Shown: piece after piece, positions 20,699-31,084 of the stretch
Position numbering within the stretch: position 1 is the stretch's first letter
Layout of the letters: each line of letters starts with the position of its first letter
Origin: Jeotgalicoccus marinus DSM 19772
Lineage (GTDB): Bacteria > Bacillota > Bacilli > Staphylococcales > Salinicoccaceae
NCBI RefSeq assembly: GCF_000425825.1
Contig: NZ_AUEE01000004.1
Coordinates: forward strand, 167,122-231,121
Reading direction: 5' to 3'
Length of the DNA: 64,000 bases
Position numbers and translations under genes: made by a program
Notes under the pieces: generated by a model
The model's input: only the letters and a program-made list of their open reading frames with translations
Databases searched by the model: none
What the model was told of the DNA's origin: nothing

Positions 20699-21203
20699 GT
20701 GACTCACCATCCTTCAGTGCCTGAATCTGGTCTCTAATCACCGCTGCTTCTTCAAAGGCCTGGGTTTTCACCTTGTCATCTAGTCTCTGTTGTAAGGACT
20801 CTATGTCTCTTTTGAGGCGCAGTGCATCTACTTTTTGATGAGGAATCTTCCCAAGATGTCTATTTTGGTTCAGCTGCACACGTTCAACAATTTGAGGTAC
20901 GTATTCGCCGAAGTAGTCATAGCAATAACTACAACCAAACAAGCCATTGTCGACGACGCTTCTTAATGTTGAACCACATGATGGACATTCAGGCGCTTCA
21001 ACTTCAACCTCTTTTTTCTCTGCATTAGCCGCTAACATCTTCAGTAATGTATGGATGTCAAAAGGATTATCCACTTGATAGTCATTCACGTGTAGCGATT
21101 TTTCAGCACACTGCTCACACAAATACCGTACATTTTGAGCAAGACCTAAGTCTTCCGAAATATGGACTGTGGCTTCATTTTCGTTACATATCTCACACTT
21201 CAT
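20688..21203 (-). CDS. mcsA: McsA, activator of the McsB arginine kinase
   Basis: A 171-residue zinc-binding protein with CxxC pairs at C3/C6, C29/C32, C74/C77 and C91/C94 (approximate) and a C-terminal UVR motif (LKRDIESLQQRLDDKVKTQA). It activates McsB and responds to metal and thiol stress in relatives. It is the second gene of the ctsR operon, four bases after ctsR. Confidence 0.95.
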   Translation of the reverse strand: MKCEICNENEATVHISEDLGLAQNVRYLCEQCAEKSLHVNDYQVDNPFDIHTLLKMLAANAEKKEVEVEAPECPSCGSTLRSVVDNGLFGCSYCYDYFGEYVPQIVERVQLNQNRHLGKIPHQKVDALRLKRDIESLQQRLDDKVKTQAFEEAAVIRDQIQALKDGESHGE

Positions 21204-21207
21204 ATAT

Positions 21208-21675
21208 TCACTCCTTAGCGTACAGTATTGCCGTGATTACACGGCGTAAAATTTTCGCTCTTAAGCGGTCTCTATAAGGTAACTCAATGGATAGAACTTC
21301 TCTTTCCATAACAGCATCGATGATCTGTGCTTCTCTATAGGTAATAACACCATTTTCAAACATTGATTGAACAAGGTGACCCGCATTCAACTGAGATATG
21401 TTATCCCCAATAAGATTTTGTAAGTGCGCTAAGTATTCTGTCTCAGAATGTGTTTCTACTTTGGTGATTCTTATATAGCCGCCACCGCCACGTTTACTTT
21501 CAACGACGTAGCCATGTTCATTTGTAAAACGCGTTTTGATAACATAGTTTAACTGCGACGGTACGCAATCAAATTTTTCAGCGATGTGCGCACGTTTTAT
21601 TTCAACGACTTCGTTACCGGATTTCTCAATCATTTCTTTTAAATATTTTTCAATAATATCCGACATATTACGCAT
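21208..21675 (-). CDS. ctsR: Transcriptional repressor CtsR
   Basis: A 155-residue repressor of class III heat-shock genes. The winged-helix part includes HIAEKFDCVPSQLNYVIKTR and the beta-wing RGGGGYIRI that contacts DNA. The ATG at 21675 follows GGGAGAG by seven bases. Its own operator (21689-21705) overlaps the promoter region, so the operon is autorepressed; heat and McsB phosphorylation relieve it. Confidence 0.97.
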   Translation of the reverse strand: MRNMSDIIEKYLKEMIEKSGNEVVEIKRAHIAEKFDCVPSQLNYVIKTRFTNEHGYVVESKRGGGGYIRITKVETHSETEYLAHLQNLIGDNISQLNAGHLVQSMFENGVITYREAQIIDAVMEREVLSIELPYRDRLRAKILRRVITAILYAKE

Positions 21676-21688
21676 CTCATCACTCTCC

Positions 21689-21736
21689 CTTGACCTACTT
21701 TGACTAAAGTATACAAGTTGTGAACAAAATTGGCAA
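21689..21736 (-). promoter_or_regulatory. ctsR operon promoter with CtsR operator
   Basis: TTGCCA (21731-21736), 17 bases and TATACT (21708-21713) form the promoter. Right after it the minus strand reads AGTCAAA-GTA-GGTCAAG (21689-21705), the heptad direct repeat known for CtsR. The operator covers the likely start of transcription. Confidence 0.9.
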
Positions 21737-21772
21737 ATAACATGTTTATTTTTAATTAAAAGGGTTTATTTT

Positions 21773-21793
21773 TGGAACCGGTTGCATTATAAT
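21773..21793 (+). promoter_or_regulatory. nupC promoter -10 with a cre-like site
   Basis: TATAAT lies at 21788-21793. Just upstream is TGGAACCGGTTGCA (21773-21786), which fits the CcpA site TGWAANCGNTNWCA except at the two W positions. A weak -35 (TTTATT) lies 17 bases from the -10, so a bound regulator would block the promoter. The regulator is a guess from the sequence. Confidence 0.4.
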
Positions 21794-21888
21794 AATTTAG
21801 TATCGCATAAATGTATCATTTGGTATATAATTTACAAATGAAATCATTTTCAATATTTCTTACATAATAATTTTTGGAGGCTTTCACA

Positions 21889-23100
21889 ATGAGTATTGTA
21901 ATGGGAATAGTTGGTATACTATTCACTGTCTTTCTTGCTTGGATTGCAAGTAGCAACAAAAAACTTGCGTTCAAACATTGGAAGAACATATTAATATTAG
22001 TTGCATTACAGTTTATCGCTACGTTCTTATTCCTTAACACTACGGGTGGACAAACGATTATCCTTGGTTTAGCGAACGGTTTCGACTACTTACTAGGATA
22101 TGCAAGAGAAGGTGCACAATTTGTGTTTGGAGATTTGATGACGAACGCGGAAGGCGAACCAGTTGATGTATTCCTATTCAACGTGCTTATACCGATCATC
22201 TTTATCTCAGCAATTATCGGTATTCTTTCTTACACTAGAATCTTACCTTTCATCATAAAAGGATTAGGCTTCTTACTGACTAAGATTACTGGAATGCCAT
22301 ACATCGAGTCATACAATGGTGCGGCATCTATGATGCTTGGACAGTCAGAGGTATTCGTATCTCTTAAAAATCAGCTGCCTAAGCTTACAACACGTCGTTT
22401 ATATACATTAGCTGCACAGGCAATGAGTTCAATTTCACTTTCTATTGTCGGCGCATTCTTTACAATGTTAGACCCTCAATTTGTCATCATTGCGATTGTA
22501 CTGAACTTATTCAGTGTTTACATCATCGTACACATCATCAATCCATATGATGAAGTTATCGAAGATGGTGACATTGAAATCTCAACTAATCCAGAAAAAG
22601 GTAAATCTTTCTTCCAAGTCCTTGGTGATTACATCATCGATGGTGGTAAAATCGTACTCGTCGTTGGTTCGATGTTAATTGGTTTCATCGCTCTAATCGG
22701 TTTACTGAACCAGATTTTCTTATTAATTCCTGGTTCAAACCTTTCATTCCAAGATATCTTGGGCTACATCTTTATGCCAGTTGCCTTCCTAATGGGTATT
22801 CCTTGGGCTGAGGCACAAACTGCCGGTTCATTAATGGCAACTAAGTTAATCACTAACGAATTTGTTGCAATTCTTGAATTCATAAATGTTGCAGAAGGAC
22901 TTTCTGAGAAGACACAAGCAATGATTTCAGTATTCTTAATCTCATTTGCTAACTTTGGTTCAATCGGTATCATCGCTGGTTCTGTTAAAGGACTTCACGG
23001 TGAGAGCGGAGACAAAGTTGCGAGATTCGGCCTTAAACTAGTATACGGTGCGACTCTTGTATCTATCTTAAGCTCTGTAATCATCGGTTTCTTCTATTAA
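21889..23100 (+). CDS. nupC: Concentrative nucleoside transporter NupC
   Basis: This 403-residue membrane protein imports nucleosides with H+ or Na+. It has the CNT family pattern: hydrophobic helices, GAASMMLGQSEVFVSLKNQL in the first core domain and a later SFANFGSIGIIAGSVKGL. The ATG at 21889 follows GGAGG by eight bases; the TTG five codons earlier would start inside that site. It is divergent from ctsR, an arrangement also found in staphylococci, and ends in a shared terminator. Confidence 0.95.
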   Translation: MSIVMGIVGILFTVFLAWIASSNKKLAFKHWKNILILVALQFIATFLFLNTTGGQTIILGLANGFDYLLGYAREGAQFVFGDLMTNAEGEPVDVFLFNVLIPIIFISAIIGILSYTRILPFIIKGLGFLLTKITGMPYIESYNGAASMMLGQSEVFVSLKNQLPKLTTRRLYTLAAQAMSSISLSIVGAFFTMLDPQFVIIAIVLNLFSVYIIVHIINPYDEVIEDGDIEISTNPEKGKSFFQVLGDYIIDGGKIVLVVGSMLIGFIALIGLLNQIFLLIPGSNLSFQDILGYIFMPVAFLMGIPWAEAQTAGSLMATKLITNEFVAILEFINVAEGLSEKTQAMISVFLISFANFGSIGIIAGSVKGLHGESGDKVARFGLKLVYGATLVSILSSVIIGFFY

Positions 23101-23116
23101 AATTTATAAATTTTAA

Positions 23117-23146
23117 GCCTCTAGGGAAGACCCTAGAGGCTTTTTT
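23117..23146. terminator. Bidirectional terminator between nupC and the ZIP gene
   Basis: GCCTCTAGGG / CCCTAGAGGC (23117-23126 and 23131-23140) with a four-base loop and TTTTTT on the plus strand. It ends nupC strongly and the convergent ZIP gene more weakly. Confidence 0.9.
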
Positions 23147-23147
23147 G

Positions 23148-23957
23148 TTATCCTAAAGCTACGTCTAATACCATCATCACAGAAAATCCAATCAGGAATG
23201 CAAAGACTGCTGCATCGGAATGACCATTTTTTTGTGTGCTTGGAATAACTTCCTCCACCACCACAAATATCATTGCACCTGCACCTGCAGCTAAAGCATA
23301 CGGCAATACTGGCTCCATTGAGGCCACAAGCAAGACACCAACAAGTGCTGCCATCGGCTCAACGATTGCTGACATCCAGCCCCAAAAGAATGCTCGAAAT
23401 TTAGATGAACCCTCTGCTCTTAACGGCATGGAAACTGCAGTACCTTCTGGGATATTTTGTAGACCAATCCCTACTGCTAAGGTAAGTGCACTGGCAATCA
23501 TGACTGGATCTTGACTCAACCCTGCTGCACCGAAGAGAATACCGATAGAGAGTCCTTCAGGAATATTGTGAAGTGTTAAGGATGTTACTAGTAAGGTACT
23601 TCTTCTGGAGCTAGCAACTGTAAGCCCCTCAGCAGTGTGTTCTCCCCTATGACGGTGAGGGATAATTTTATCGAAGAAGTAAATAAATAAGGCACCGCCT
23701 AAAAAGCCGATTAAAGCAGGGAACCATTCTCCTATTGGATTATCTGCACTCGCATCAATCGCAGGTGATAAAAGCGACCAAAAACTCGCGGCCACCATGA
23801 TACCGCCTGCAAAGCCAAGCGTGATATTTAAAAAGTTTTCACTAACACCTTTAGTTAAAAAGACAACTGCTGCACCGAGCCCCGTCATTGTCCATGTGAA
23901 CAAGGTTGCTATAAGTGCCTGTAGCCAAGGGTCCAAGGTCATTAGATAATCTAACAT
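23148..23957 (-). CDS. ZIP-family metal ion transporter
   Basis: A 269-residue membrane protein of the ZIP family, which brings zinc or other divalent metals into the cytoplasm. Eight or so hydrophobic segments are present, with the metal-binding signatures LTLHNIPEGLSIGILFG and GIGLQNIPEGTAVSMPL and a histidine-rich loop (IPHRHRGEH). I chose the ATG at 23957 (MLDYLMTLDPW), seven bases after AAGGAG. It is convergent with nupC and divergent from murT. The metal cannot be told from sequence; a weak Zur-like site upstream is discussed in the findings. Confidence 0.9.
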   Translation of the reverse strand: MLDYLMTLDPWLQALIATLFTWTMTGLGAAVVFLTKGVSENFLNITLGFAGGIMVAASFWSLLSPAIDASADNPIGEWFPALIGFLGGALFIYFFDKIIPHRHRGEHTAEGLTVASSRRSTLLVTSLTLHNIPEGLSIGILFGAAGLSQDPVMIASALTLAVGIGLQNIPEGTAVSMPLRAEGSSKFRAFFWGWMSAIVEPMAALVGVLLVASMEPVLPYALAAGAGAMIFVVVEEVIPSTQKNGHSDAAVFAFLIGFSVMMVLDVALG

Positions 23958-24075
23958 ATTCATTCTCCTTAGAATTTTCTTAATAATAATTATAACGCTT
24001 TCCAAAAAATTATAGTACCTATTAAAACTGAATGATATAATGGTTTCTCATAAGGAACTTAAAGGAGCGCTACGA

Positions 24076-25398
24076 ATGACAATTAAATCCACTATTGCCA
24101 AGAACGTCGGAAAAACATTAAGTTATTTCCTAACGAGATATACAAATGGAGGCAGCAGCTTACCAGGTAAGGTTGCCTTATCAATCGACAAAAACCTGCT
24201 AAAAAACTTAGCAGCGTCTTACGATGTTGTCGTTGTAACTGGGACGAACGGTAAAACCTTAACAACGACACTAACGACAAGTGTTTTATCGAAGAAGTAT
24301 AACAATGTAATTACTAATAAGGCAGGTTCTAACATGAAGCAAGGCATCGTTGGTGCCTTCCTGAATGCACCGCGAGTGACAAAAGATGCCATTGCTGTCT
24401 TAGAAGTTGACGAGGGATCCTTAAAAAATGTTGTAGAAGAATTACAACCTAAAGTATTTCTACATACTAACATATTTGCAGACCAGCTCGATCGTTACGG
24501 TTCAATAGAAAAAATATATGAGTTGCTAACAGACGCTGCAAACAGTACCCCAGATGCTACTGTTATAGCAAATGGTGATTTACCGTTATTTAATTCTGTC
24601 GCACTACCTAACAGCAGAAAATTCTTTGGGTTTGACACAAATGTTGATACAGGGAACCAATCAAAAGCAGACACAGCCTGCCCAAACTGTGGACATGATT
24701 TAGAGTATACAATTTATACTTATGCAAACCTTGGAGACTATTCATGTTCATCTTGTGGGTATAAACGCCCTGAATTAGACCATAGAGTCACTTCGGTCAA
24801 AGAATTAGATGTTACGCATTCCACATTTACGATCGACCATCACACATACACTCTGCATAATGCGGGAATATACAACATATACAATGCCCTAGCAGCCTAC
24901 TCGGTCGGTCGTCATTTTGATGTTCCAAAAGAAGATATTGTCGATGCATTTAATGTCAATGAACGTGTTTTCGGTCGCCAAGAAGTCATCGTCGCATACG
25001 ATAAGAAAATCGTCCTTAATGTTGTTAAAAACCCAGTAGGGTTAGATCAGGTATTGAATCTTATTAAACTTGAAAAAGAACCATTTACTTTTGTATCACT
25101 CTTGAACAACCGACCAGCAGACGGTGTCGACCTATCTTGGTTAGCTGATACAAACTTTGAATCCCTAACTGACTTAGACATCAAACAAATAATTACTGGT
25201 GGTATCGCAGTCGATAAGATGACAGATCGCTTGCTCACTGCTGGATTCGATTCCTCAATACTTGATAGTGCTGGTACACTAGAAAATGTTGTAGAAGCTA
25301 TTGAAAAAGCACCGACGACAAAAATCCACATGATCGCCACCTATACTGCTATGCTTGAGATTCGTAAAGCATTAATAGAAAAAGGTCACATTAAATAA
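24076..25398 (+). CDS. murT: MurT-like lipid II isoglutaminyl synthase subunit, no adjacent gatD
   Basis: This 440-residue Mur-ligase family protein matches MurT, which with the amidotransferase GatD turns the D-Glu of lipid II into D-isoglutamine. The ATP loop TGTNGKT is at 55-61, a four-cysteine zinc ribbon (C202, C205, C224, C227) is inserted in the middle domain, and the C-terminal domain has RPADGVDLSW. I chose the ATG at 24076, eight bases after AAGGAG. Normally gatD follows at once; here a terminator and tRNA genes follow, so GatD must come from elsewhere or this is a paralogue. Confidence 0.88.
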   Translation: MTIKSTIAKNVGKTLSYFLTRYTNGGSSLPGKVALSIDKNLLKNLAASYDVVVVTGTNGKTLTTTLTTSVLSKKYNNVITNKAGSNMKQGIVGAFLNAPRVTKDAIAVLEVDEGSLKNVVEELQPKVFLHTNIFADQLDRYGSIEKIYELLTDAANSTPDATVIANGDLPLFNSVALPNSRKFFGFDTNVDTGNQSKADTACPNCGHDLEYTIYTYANLGDYSCSSCGYKRPELDHRVTSVKELDVTHSTFTIDHHTYTLHNAGIYNIYNALAAYSVGRHFDVPKEDIVDAFNVNERVFGRQEVIVAYDKKIVLNVVKNPVGLDQVLNLIKLEKEPFTFVSLLNNRPADGVDLSWLADTNFESLTDLDIKQIITGGIAVDKMTDRLLTAGFDSSILDSAGTLENVVEAIEKAPTTKIHMIATYTAMLEIRKALIEKGHIK

Positions 25399-25413
25399 AG
25401 TTCACTCGAAACA

Positions 25414-25449
25414 AAAAGGTCACTGATGAAAACTCATCAGTGACCTTTT
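25414..25449. terminator. Terminator between murT and the tRNA genes
   Basis: Arms AAAAGGTCACTGATGA / TCATCAGTGACCTTTT (25414-25429 and 25434-25449) with a four-base loop and T-rich ends on both strands. It should end murT and the convergent tRNA transcript. Confidence 0.9.
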
Positions 25450-25456
25450 ATATTAG

Positions 25457-25530
<74 letters not shown>

Positions 25531-25561
25531 TTATATGGGAAAAAGCAAAAAAAAAATAAAA

Positions 25562-25636
25562 TGGAGCGGAAGACGGGATTCAAACCCGCGACCCCCACCT
25601 TGGCAAGGTGATGTTCTATCACTGAACTACTTCCGC
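25562..25636 (-). tRNA. tRNA-Gly (GCC anticodon)
   Basis: The minus strand starts GCGGAAGTAGTTCAGTGATA; the anticodon loop TTGCCAA gives GCC, and acceptor GCGGAAG pairs with CTTCCGC. The 3' CCA is encoded, unlike the tRNA-Ile 31 bases downstream. Confidence 0.97.
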
Positions 25637-25671
25637 ATAATATGTATAGCAACAAAATCAAACTATTAATT

Positions 25672-25700
25672 ATTTTAGCGATAACCACCTAAATTGTCAA
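25672..25700 (-). promoter_or_regulatory. Promoter of the tRNA-Gly/tRNA-Ile pair
   Basis: TTGACA (25695-25700), 17 bases and TAAAAT (25672-25677) lie 36 bases upstream of tRNA-Gly, after the lysS terminator. The two tRNAs are therefore probably one transcript. Confidence 0.8.
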
Positions 25701-25728
25701 CCAATTTTTACACAAAATTAATAATTAC

Positions 25729-25766
25729 AAAAATCGTACTTATTCTTTAAGAATAAGTACGATTTT
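25729..25766 (-). terminator. Terminator of the fol-lysS operon
   Basis: Arms AAAATCGTACTTATTC / GAATAAGTACGATTTT (minus strand, 25766-25751 and 25745-25730), a short loop and a T-run, starting three bases after the lysS stop. Confidence 0.9.
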
Positions 25767-25768
25767 CC

Positions 25769-27268
<1,500 letters not shown>

Positions 27269-27278
27269 CTAAAAGTCA

Positions 27279-27746
27279 TTATTGTTCGTTATCTAATTTG
27301 TTTTTAATTTCTTCGATTGTCATTTTCAAAGTTGGATGTTCTCTTTTTGGTGCAATTTCACTCATCGGATCAATCACAAAAGAACGGAGGTGCATTTCCG
27401 GATGAGGCACCTTCAAATCTGTTAAATCCAGTTCCAAATCTTCGTATAAGAGTACATCGATATCAATCGACCTCGGACCCCATGTTTCCTTACGTACACG
27501 ACCAAGTTCATGTTCAATGCCAAGTACGACTTCAAGCAAATCCAAAGGCGTTAAATTTGTCTCCAATTCTACAGCCATATTTATAAAATCTGGCTGATCT
27601 GTCTTACCATATGGTTTAGTTTCATATCTTGAAGATATTTTAGTAACGGTAATCCCAGGAACTTCAGATATTTTTTTTAGGGCTTGTCTTAAACTCTCTT
27701 CTCTGTCCCCGATATTACTACCGAGTCCGAGATACGCTATAGCCAT
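27279..27746 (-). CDS. folK: HPPK, dihydropterin pyrophosphokinase
   Basis: This 155-residue enzyme transfers pyrophosphate from ATP to hydroxymethyl-dihydropterin in folate synthesis. Signatures are AYLGLGSNIGDREESLRQAL and WGPRSIDIDVLLYEDLEL with its metal-binding aspartates. It overlaps folB by one base (TAATG) and precedes lysS. Confidence 0.96.
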   Translation of the reverse strand: MAIAYLGLGSNIGDREESLRQALKKISEVPGITVTKISSRYETKPYGKTDQPDFINMAVELETNLTPLDLLEVVLGIEHELGRVRKETWGPRSIDIDVLLYEDLELDLTDLKVPHPEMHLRSFVIDPMSEIAPKREHPTLKMTIEEIKNKLDNEQ

Positions 27747-28110
27747 TATCTTTCCCGCTTTCCTTTTAAGGTAATACCCACACTGTCATAGTTACCATCT
27801 ATCGGTGGATTAGGTTTAGTAATCGTAGTTTCTACTTCTACTATTTTAGCATATCGGTCAAATAGCTGGGCATTGATTTTCCCTGCTAAATGCTCAATTA
27901 AACTCACTGAATCACCTTTAACAATATTTTCAACAAGTTCGTATACTTCACCGTAATGTACCGTTTCATTCAAATCATCCGTCAAAGATGCTTGAGATAA
28001 ATCTAAGCTAATTACTAAGTCAGTAATAAAGTACTGACCAAGCACACGTTCTTCTTTTATTGCACCATGATAAGCATAAGTTTTAATACCGTTGATATGA
28101 ATTTTATCCA

Positions 28111-28111
<1 letters not shown>
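27746..28111 (-). CDS. folB: Dihydroneopterin aldolase
   Basis: A 121-residue enzyme that cleaves dihydroneopterin to hydroxymethyl-dihydropterin, the FolK substrate. The sequence has the family YHGAIKEERVLGQYFITDLV and the C-terminal KPNPPIDGNYDSVGI. It is overlapped by one base at each end with folP and folK, so the three are translated from one message. Confidence 0.96.
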
Positions 28112-28914
<803 letters not shown>

Positions 28915-28937
28915 TTATACATTTGTTGAATAGTCAT

Positions 28938-28946
28938 ATTATAACA
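28938..28946 (-). promoter_or_regulatory. Extended -10 promoter of the folate-lysS operon
   Basis: The minus strand reads TGTTATAAT, an extended -10, 36 bases upstream of folP. No good -35 is visible. Confidence 0.55.
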
Positions 28947-28983
28947 TGTTTAAAAATACATGCCTGATTAAAAATCTCATACA

Positions 28984-29023
28984 AAAAAGCTTAGAAATCT
29001 ATGTTCATATAGATCTCTAAGCT
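28984..29023 (-). terminator. Terminator of cysK
   Basis: Arms AGCTTAGAGATCTAT / ATAGATTTCTAAGCT (minus strand, 29023-29009 and 29003-28989, one mismatch) and a TTTTTT tail. Confidence 0.88.
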
Positions 29024-29049
29024 CTTTAGTTTGGATTAAGATTATTGAC

Positions 29050-29985
29050 TTAAGCTTCAAAGTTAAATAGTGGTGTAGATAAATATCTCTCACCGTTTGA
29101 TGGTAGTACAACGACCACATTTTTACCTTTGCCTAGTTTTTTTGCTGTTTGAAGTCCTGCTAAGACAGCAGCACCAGAAGAAATTCCACCAAGGATACCT
29201 TCTTCTCTACCTAACTGACGAGCAGTATCCATTGCTTCTTCATTTTCAATCGTAATGATTTCATCATAAATATCTGTGTCTAATGTCGTTGGTACAAAGC
29301 CAGCACCAATCCCTTGAATCTTATGCGGTCCTGGTTCTTTACCACTTAGAATTGCTGAATCCGTTGGTTCAACAGCAATCACTTGTACATCTTTAAAGTT
29401 ATCCTTCAACACTTTACCTGCACCGGTGATCGTACCACCTGTACCAATACCAGAGATGAAAGCATCTATAGACAAGCCAGCACTATTCGCTTGTTCCACT
29501 AGCTCTTTACCAGTCGTTCTCTCGTGGATTTCTGGGTTGGCTGGGTTTTCGAACTGTTGGGGCATGAAGTATCCATCTTTCTCAGCAAGTTCTCCAGCTT
29601 TTTTAATTGCACCTTTCATACCGTCAGCACCTGGTGTTAAGACAAGTTCTGCACCATATGCACGTAATAGATTACGACGTTCCTTACTCATCGTATCAGG
29701 CATAACAAGAACTGATTTGTACCCTTTTGCAGCTGCTACCATTGCCAGACCAATTCCCGTGTTACCACTGGTTGGTTCAACAATAATCGTGTTTTCATTA
29801 AGTTTGCCTGCTTCTTCTGCAGCTTCAATCATCGCTAAGGCGATACGATCTTTTACGGAACTACCTGGATTCATAAATTCAACTTTTACATAGACATCTG
29901 CACTATTTTCATCTGTTAACTTATTTAATTTCACTAAAGGCGTATTTCCAATTGTTTCTAAAATATTGTTATATACATTACTCAC
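29050..29985 (-). CDS. cysK: Cysteine synthase (O-acetylserine sulfhydrylase)
   Basis: This 311-residue PLP enzyme makes cysteine from O-acetylserine and sulfide, using the product of CysE. The PLP lysine is in [20 protein letters not shown], the substrate loop is [20 protein letters not shown], and the phosphate-binding part is [14 protein letters not shown] chose the GTG at 29985 (MSNVYNNIL), seven bases after AGGAGTG; a TTG two codons earlier is too close to that site. It has its own promoter with an operator-like dyad. Confidence 0.97.
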   Translation of the reverse strand: MSNVYNNILETIGNTPLVKLNKLTDENSADVYVKVEFMNPGSSVKDRIALAMIEAAEEAGKLNENTIIVEPTSGNTGIGLAMVAAAKGYKSVLVMPDTMSKERRNLLRAYGAELVLTPGADGMKGAIKKAGELAEKDGYFMPQQFENPANPEIHERTTGKELVEQANSAGLSIDAFISGIGTGGTITGAGKVLKDNFKDVQVIAVEPTDSAILSGKEPGPHKIQGIGAGFVPTTLDTDIYDEIITIENEEAMDTARQLGREEGILGGISSGAAVLAGLQTAKKLGKGKNVVVVLPSNGERYLSTPLFNFEA

Positions 29986-29999
29986 AATCAAACACTCCT

Positions 30000-30051
30000 A
30001 TTCCTAGTTTTTAACTATGAATAATATAACATTATCCCTACTATTTTTCAA
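30000..30051 (-). promoter_or_regulatory. cysK promoter with dyad at the start site
   Basis: TTGAAA (30046-30051), 17 bases and TATATT (30023-30028) form the promoter. Immediately downstream is ATTCATAGT-TAAAA-ACTAGGAAT (minus strand 30022-30000), matching in eight of nine paired positions. Its place over the transcription start suits a repressor; CymR is the expected cysteine-gene regulator in this group, but I cannot confirm its motif. Confidence 0.65.
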
Positions 30052-30055
30052 TTAA

Positions 30056-30928
30056 TTAGTGTGTGATAAGGGCTTGAAGCTCTTCTTTTGTAATCCATTC
30101 TTTATTACGGCAGAAATGACAATCCGCTTCAGCACCGCCATCTTCTTGAATCATAGACATAATTTCTTTAGGGTCTAAGGCACTTATCGCATTAATAAAG
30201 CGTTCTTTAGAACAGTTACATTCAAAACTAACTGGCATCTCACTCAGTTGTCTCCAATTTTCCTCACCGATTGCTTCATCAATAATTTGGTTCGGTGTCA
30301 TACCCTTAGCGAGCAGTTTAGAAACCGGCGTCATTTCTTTGGCACGTTCATTAAGCCGGTTAATCGTTTCCTCACTTGCTGAAGGTAAAACTTGGATTAT
30401 AAAGCCACCCGCTGCTTGAATTGTGTTATCCGGGTTTACAAGCACGCCTAAAGCGACAATAGATGGGACTTGTTCACTCGCATAGAAGTAATAAGAGAAG
30501 TCCTCTCCTAATTCTCCAGAAACAATCTCAGTAGATCCAACAAAGTTATCTTTTAAACCAATATTCTTAGCGACTCTAAGGTAACCATTTGTACCAACTG
30601 CTCGTCTCACATCAAGCTTTCCTTGATCATTTAAATCAAAGTGGACTTGTGGATTACCAAGGTATCCTCTAACATGACCGTGTGCATCACTATCTACAAC
30701 AATCGCACCAATTGGTCCACCACCCTCAATGGTAATTGTATTCTTGTCTTCACCTTTTAACATAGCACCCATCATTACTCCTGCACTCATCGCTCTACCT
30801 AGTGCTGCAGCTGCAGTTGGGTAAGCCACATGTCTCTGCACTGCCTCATTTATAGTAGCTGTAGTATCTACAGCAAATATTCTTACTTCATCATTTAATC
30901 CTAATCCCCTTATTAAGTGGTCTGTCAT
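30056..30928 (-). CDS. hslO: Redox-regulated chaperone Hsp33
   Basis: This 290-residue holdase chaperone becomes active when its C-terminal zinc is lost under oxidative stress. The four zinc cysteines are present as CNC (in FECNCSKERF) and CHFC (in DCHFCRNKEW) near residues 235-275. The start is ATG at 30928 after GGAGG. It lies between ftsH and cysK, as in related genomes. A CtsR-like box overlaps its promoter. Confidence 0.97.
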   Translation of the reverse strand: MTDHLIRGLGLNDEVRIFAVDTTATINEAVQRHVAYPTAAAALGRAMSAGVMMGAMLKGEDKNTITIEGGGPIGAIVVDSDAHGHVRGYLGNPQVHFDLNDQGKLDVRRAVGTNGYLRVAKNIGLKDNFVGSTEIVSGELGEDFSYYFYASEQVPSIVALGVLVNPDNTIQAAGGFIIQVLPSASEETINRLNERAKEMTPVSKLLAKGMTPNQIIDEAIGEENWRQLSEMPVSFECNCSKERFINAISALDPKEIMSMIQEDGGAEADCHFCRNKEWITKEELQALITH

Positions 30929-30988
30929 AGTCGTTCCTCCAAACGATTTTTACATCAAATTTTTTATAAACATAGTTTACTATCATGC

Positions 30989-31018
30989 ATAATATAGGAA
31001 ACGTCAAAGATAGTCAAT
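30989..31018 (-). promoter_or_regulatory. hslO promoter with a CtsR-like box
   Basis: TTGACT (31012-31017), 17 bases and TATTAT (30989-30994) form the promoter. On the plus strand CGTCAAA-GAT-AGTCAAT (31002-31018) fits the CtsR heptad repeat RGTCAAA-N3-RGTCAAA at 12 of 14 positions and overlaps the -35. Compare the operator at 21689-21705. Confidence 0.6.
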
Positions 31019-31043
31019 TTACGTGCTTTATGTCATTTCCTAC

Positions 31044-31076
31044 GAAAAAATAAGCGCAGCATCATCCGCTGCGCTT
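31044..31076 (-). terminator. Terminator of the ftsH transcript
   Basis: Arms AAGCGCAGC / GCTGCGCTT (minus strand, 31076-31068 and 31060-31052) with a seven-base loop and ATTTTTTC tail, just after ftsH. Confidence 0.9.
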
Positions 31077-31084
31077 AAAGTTTC

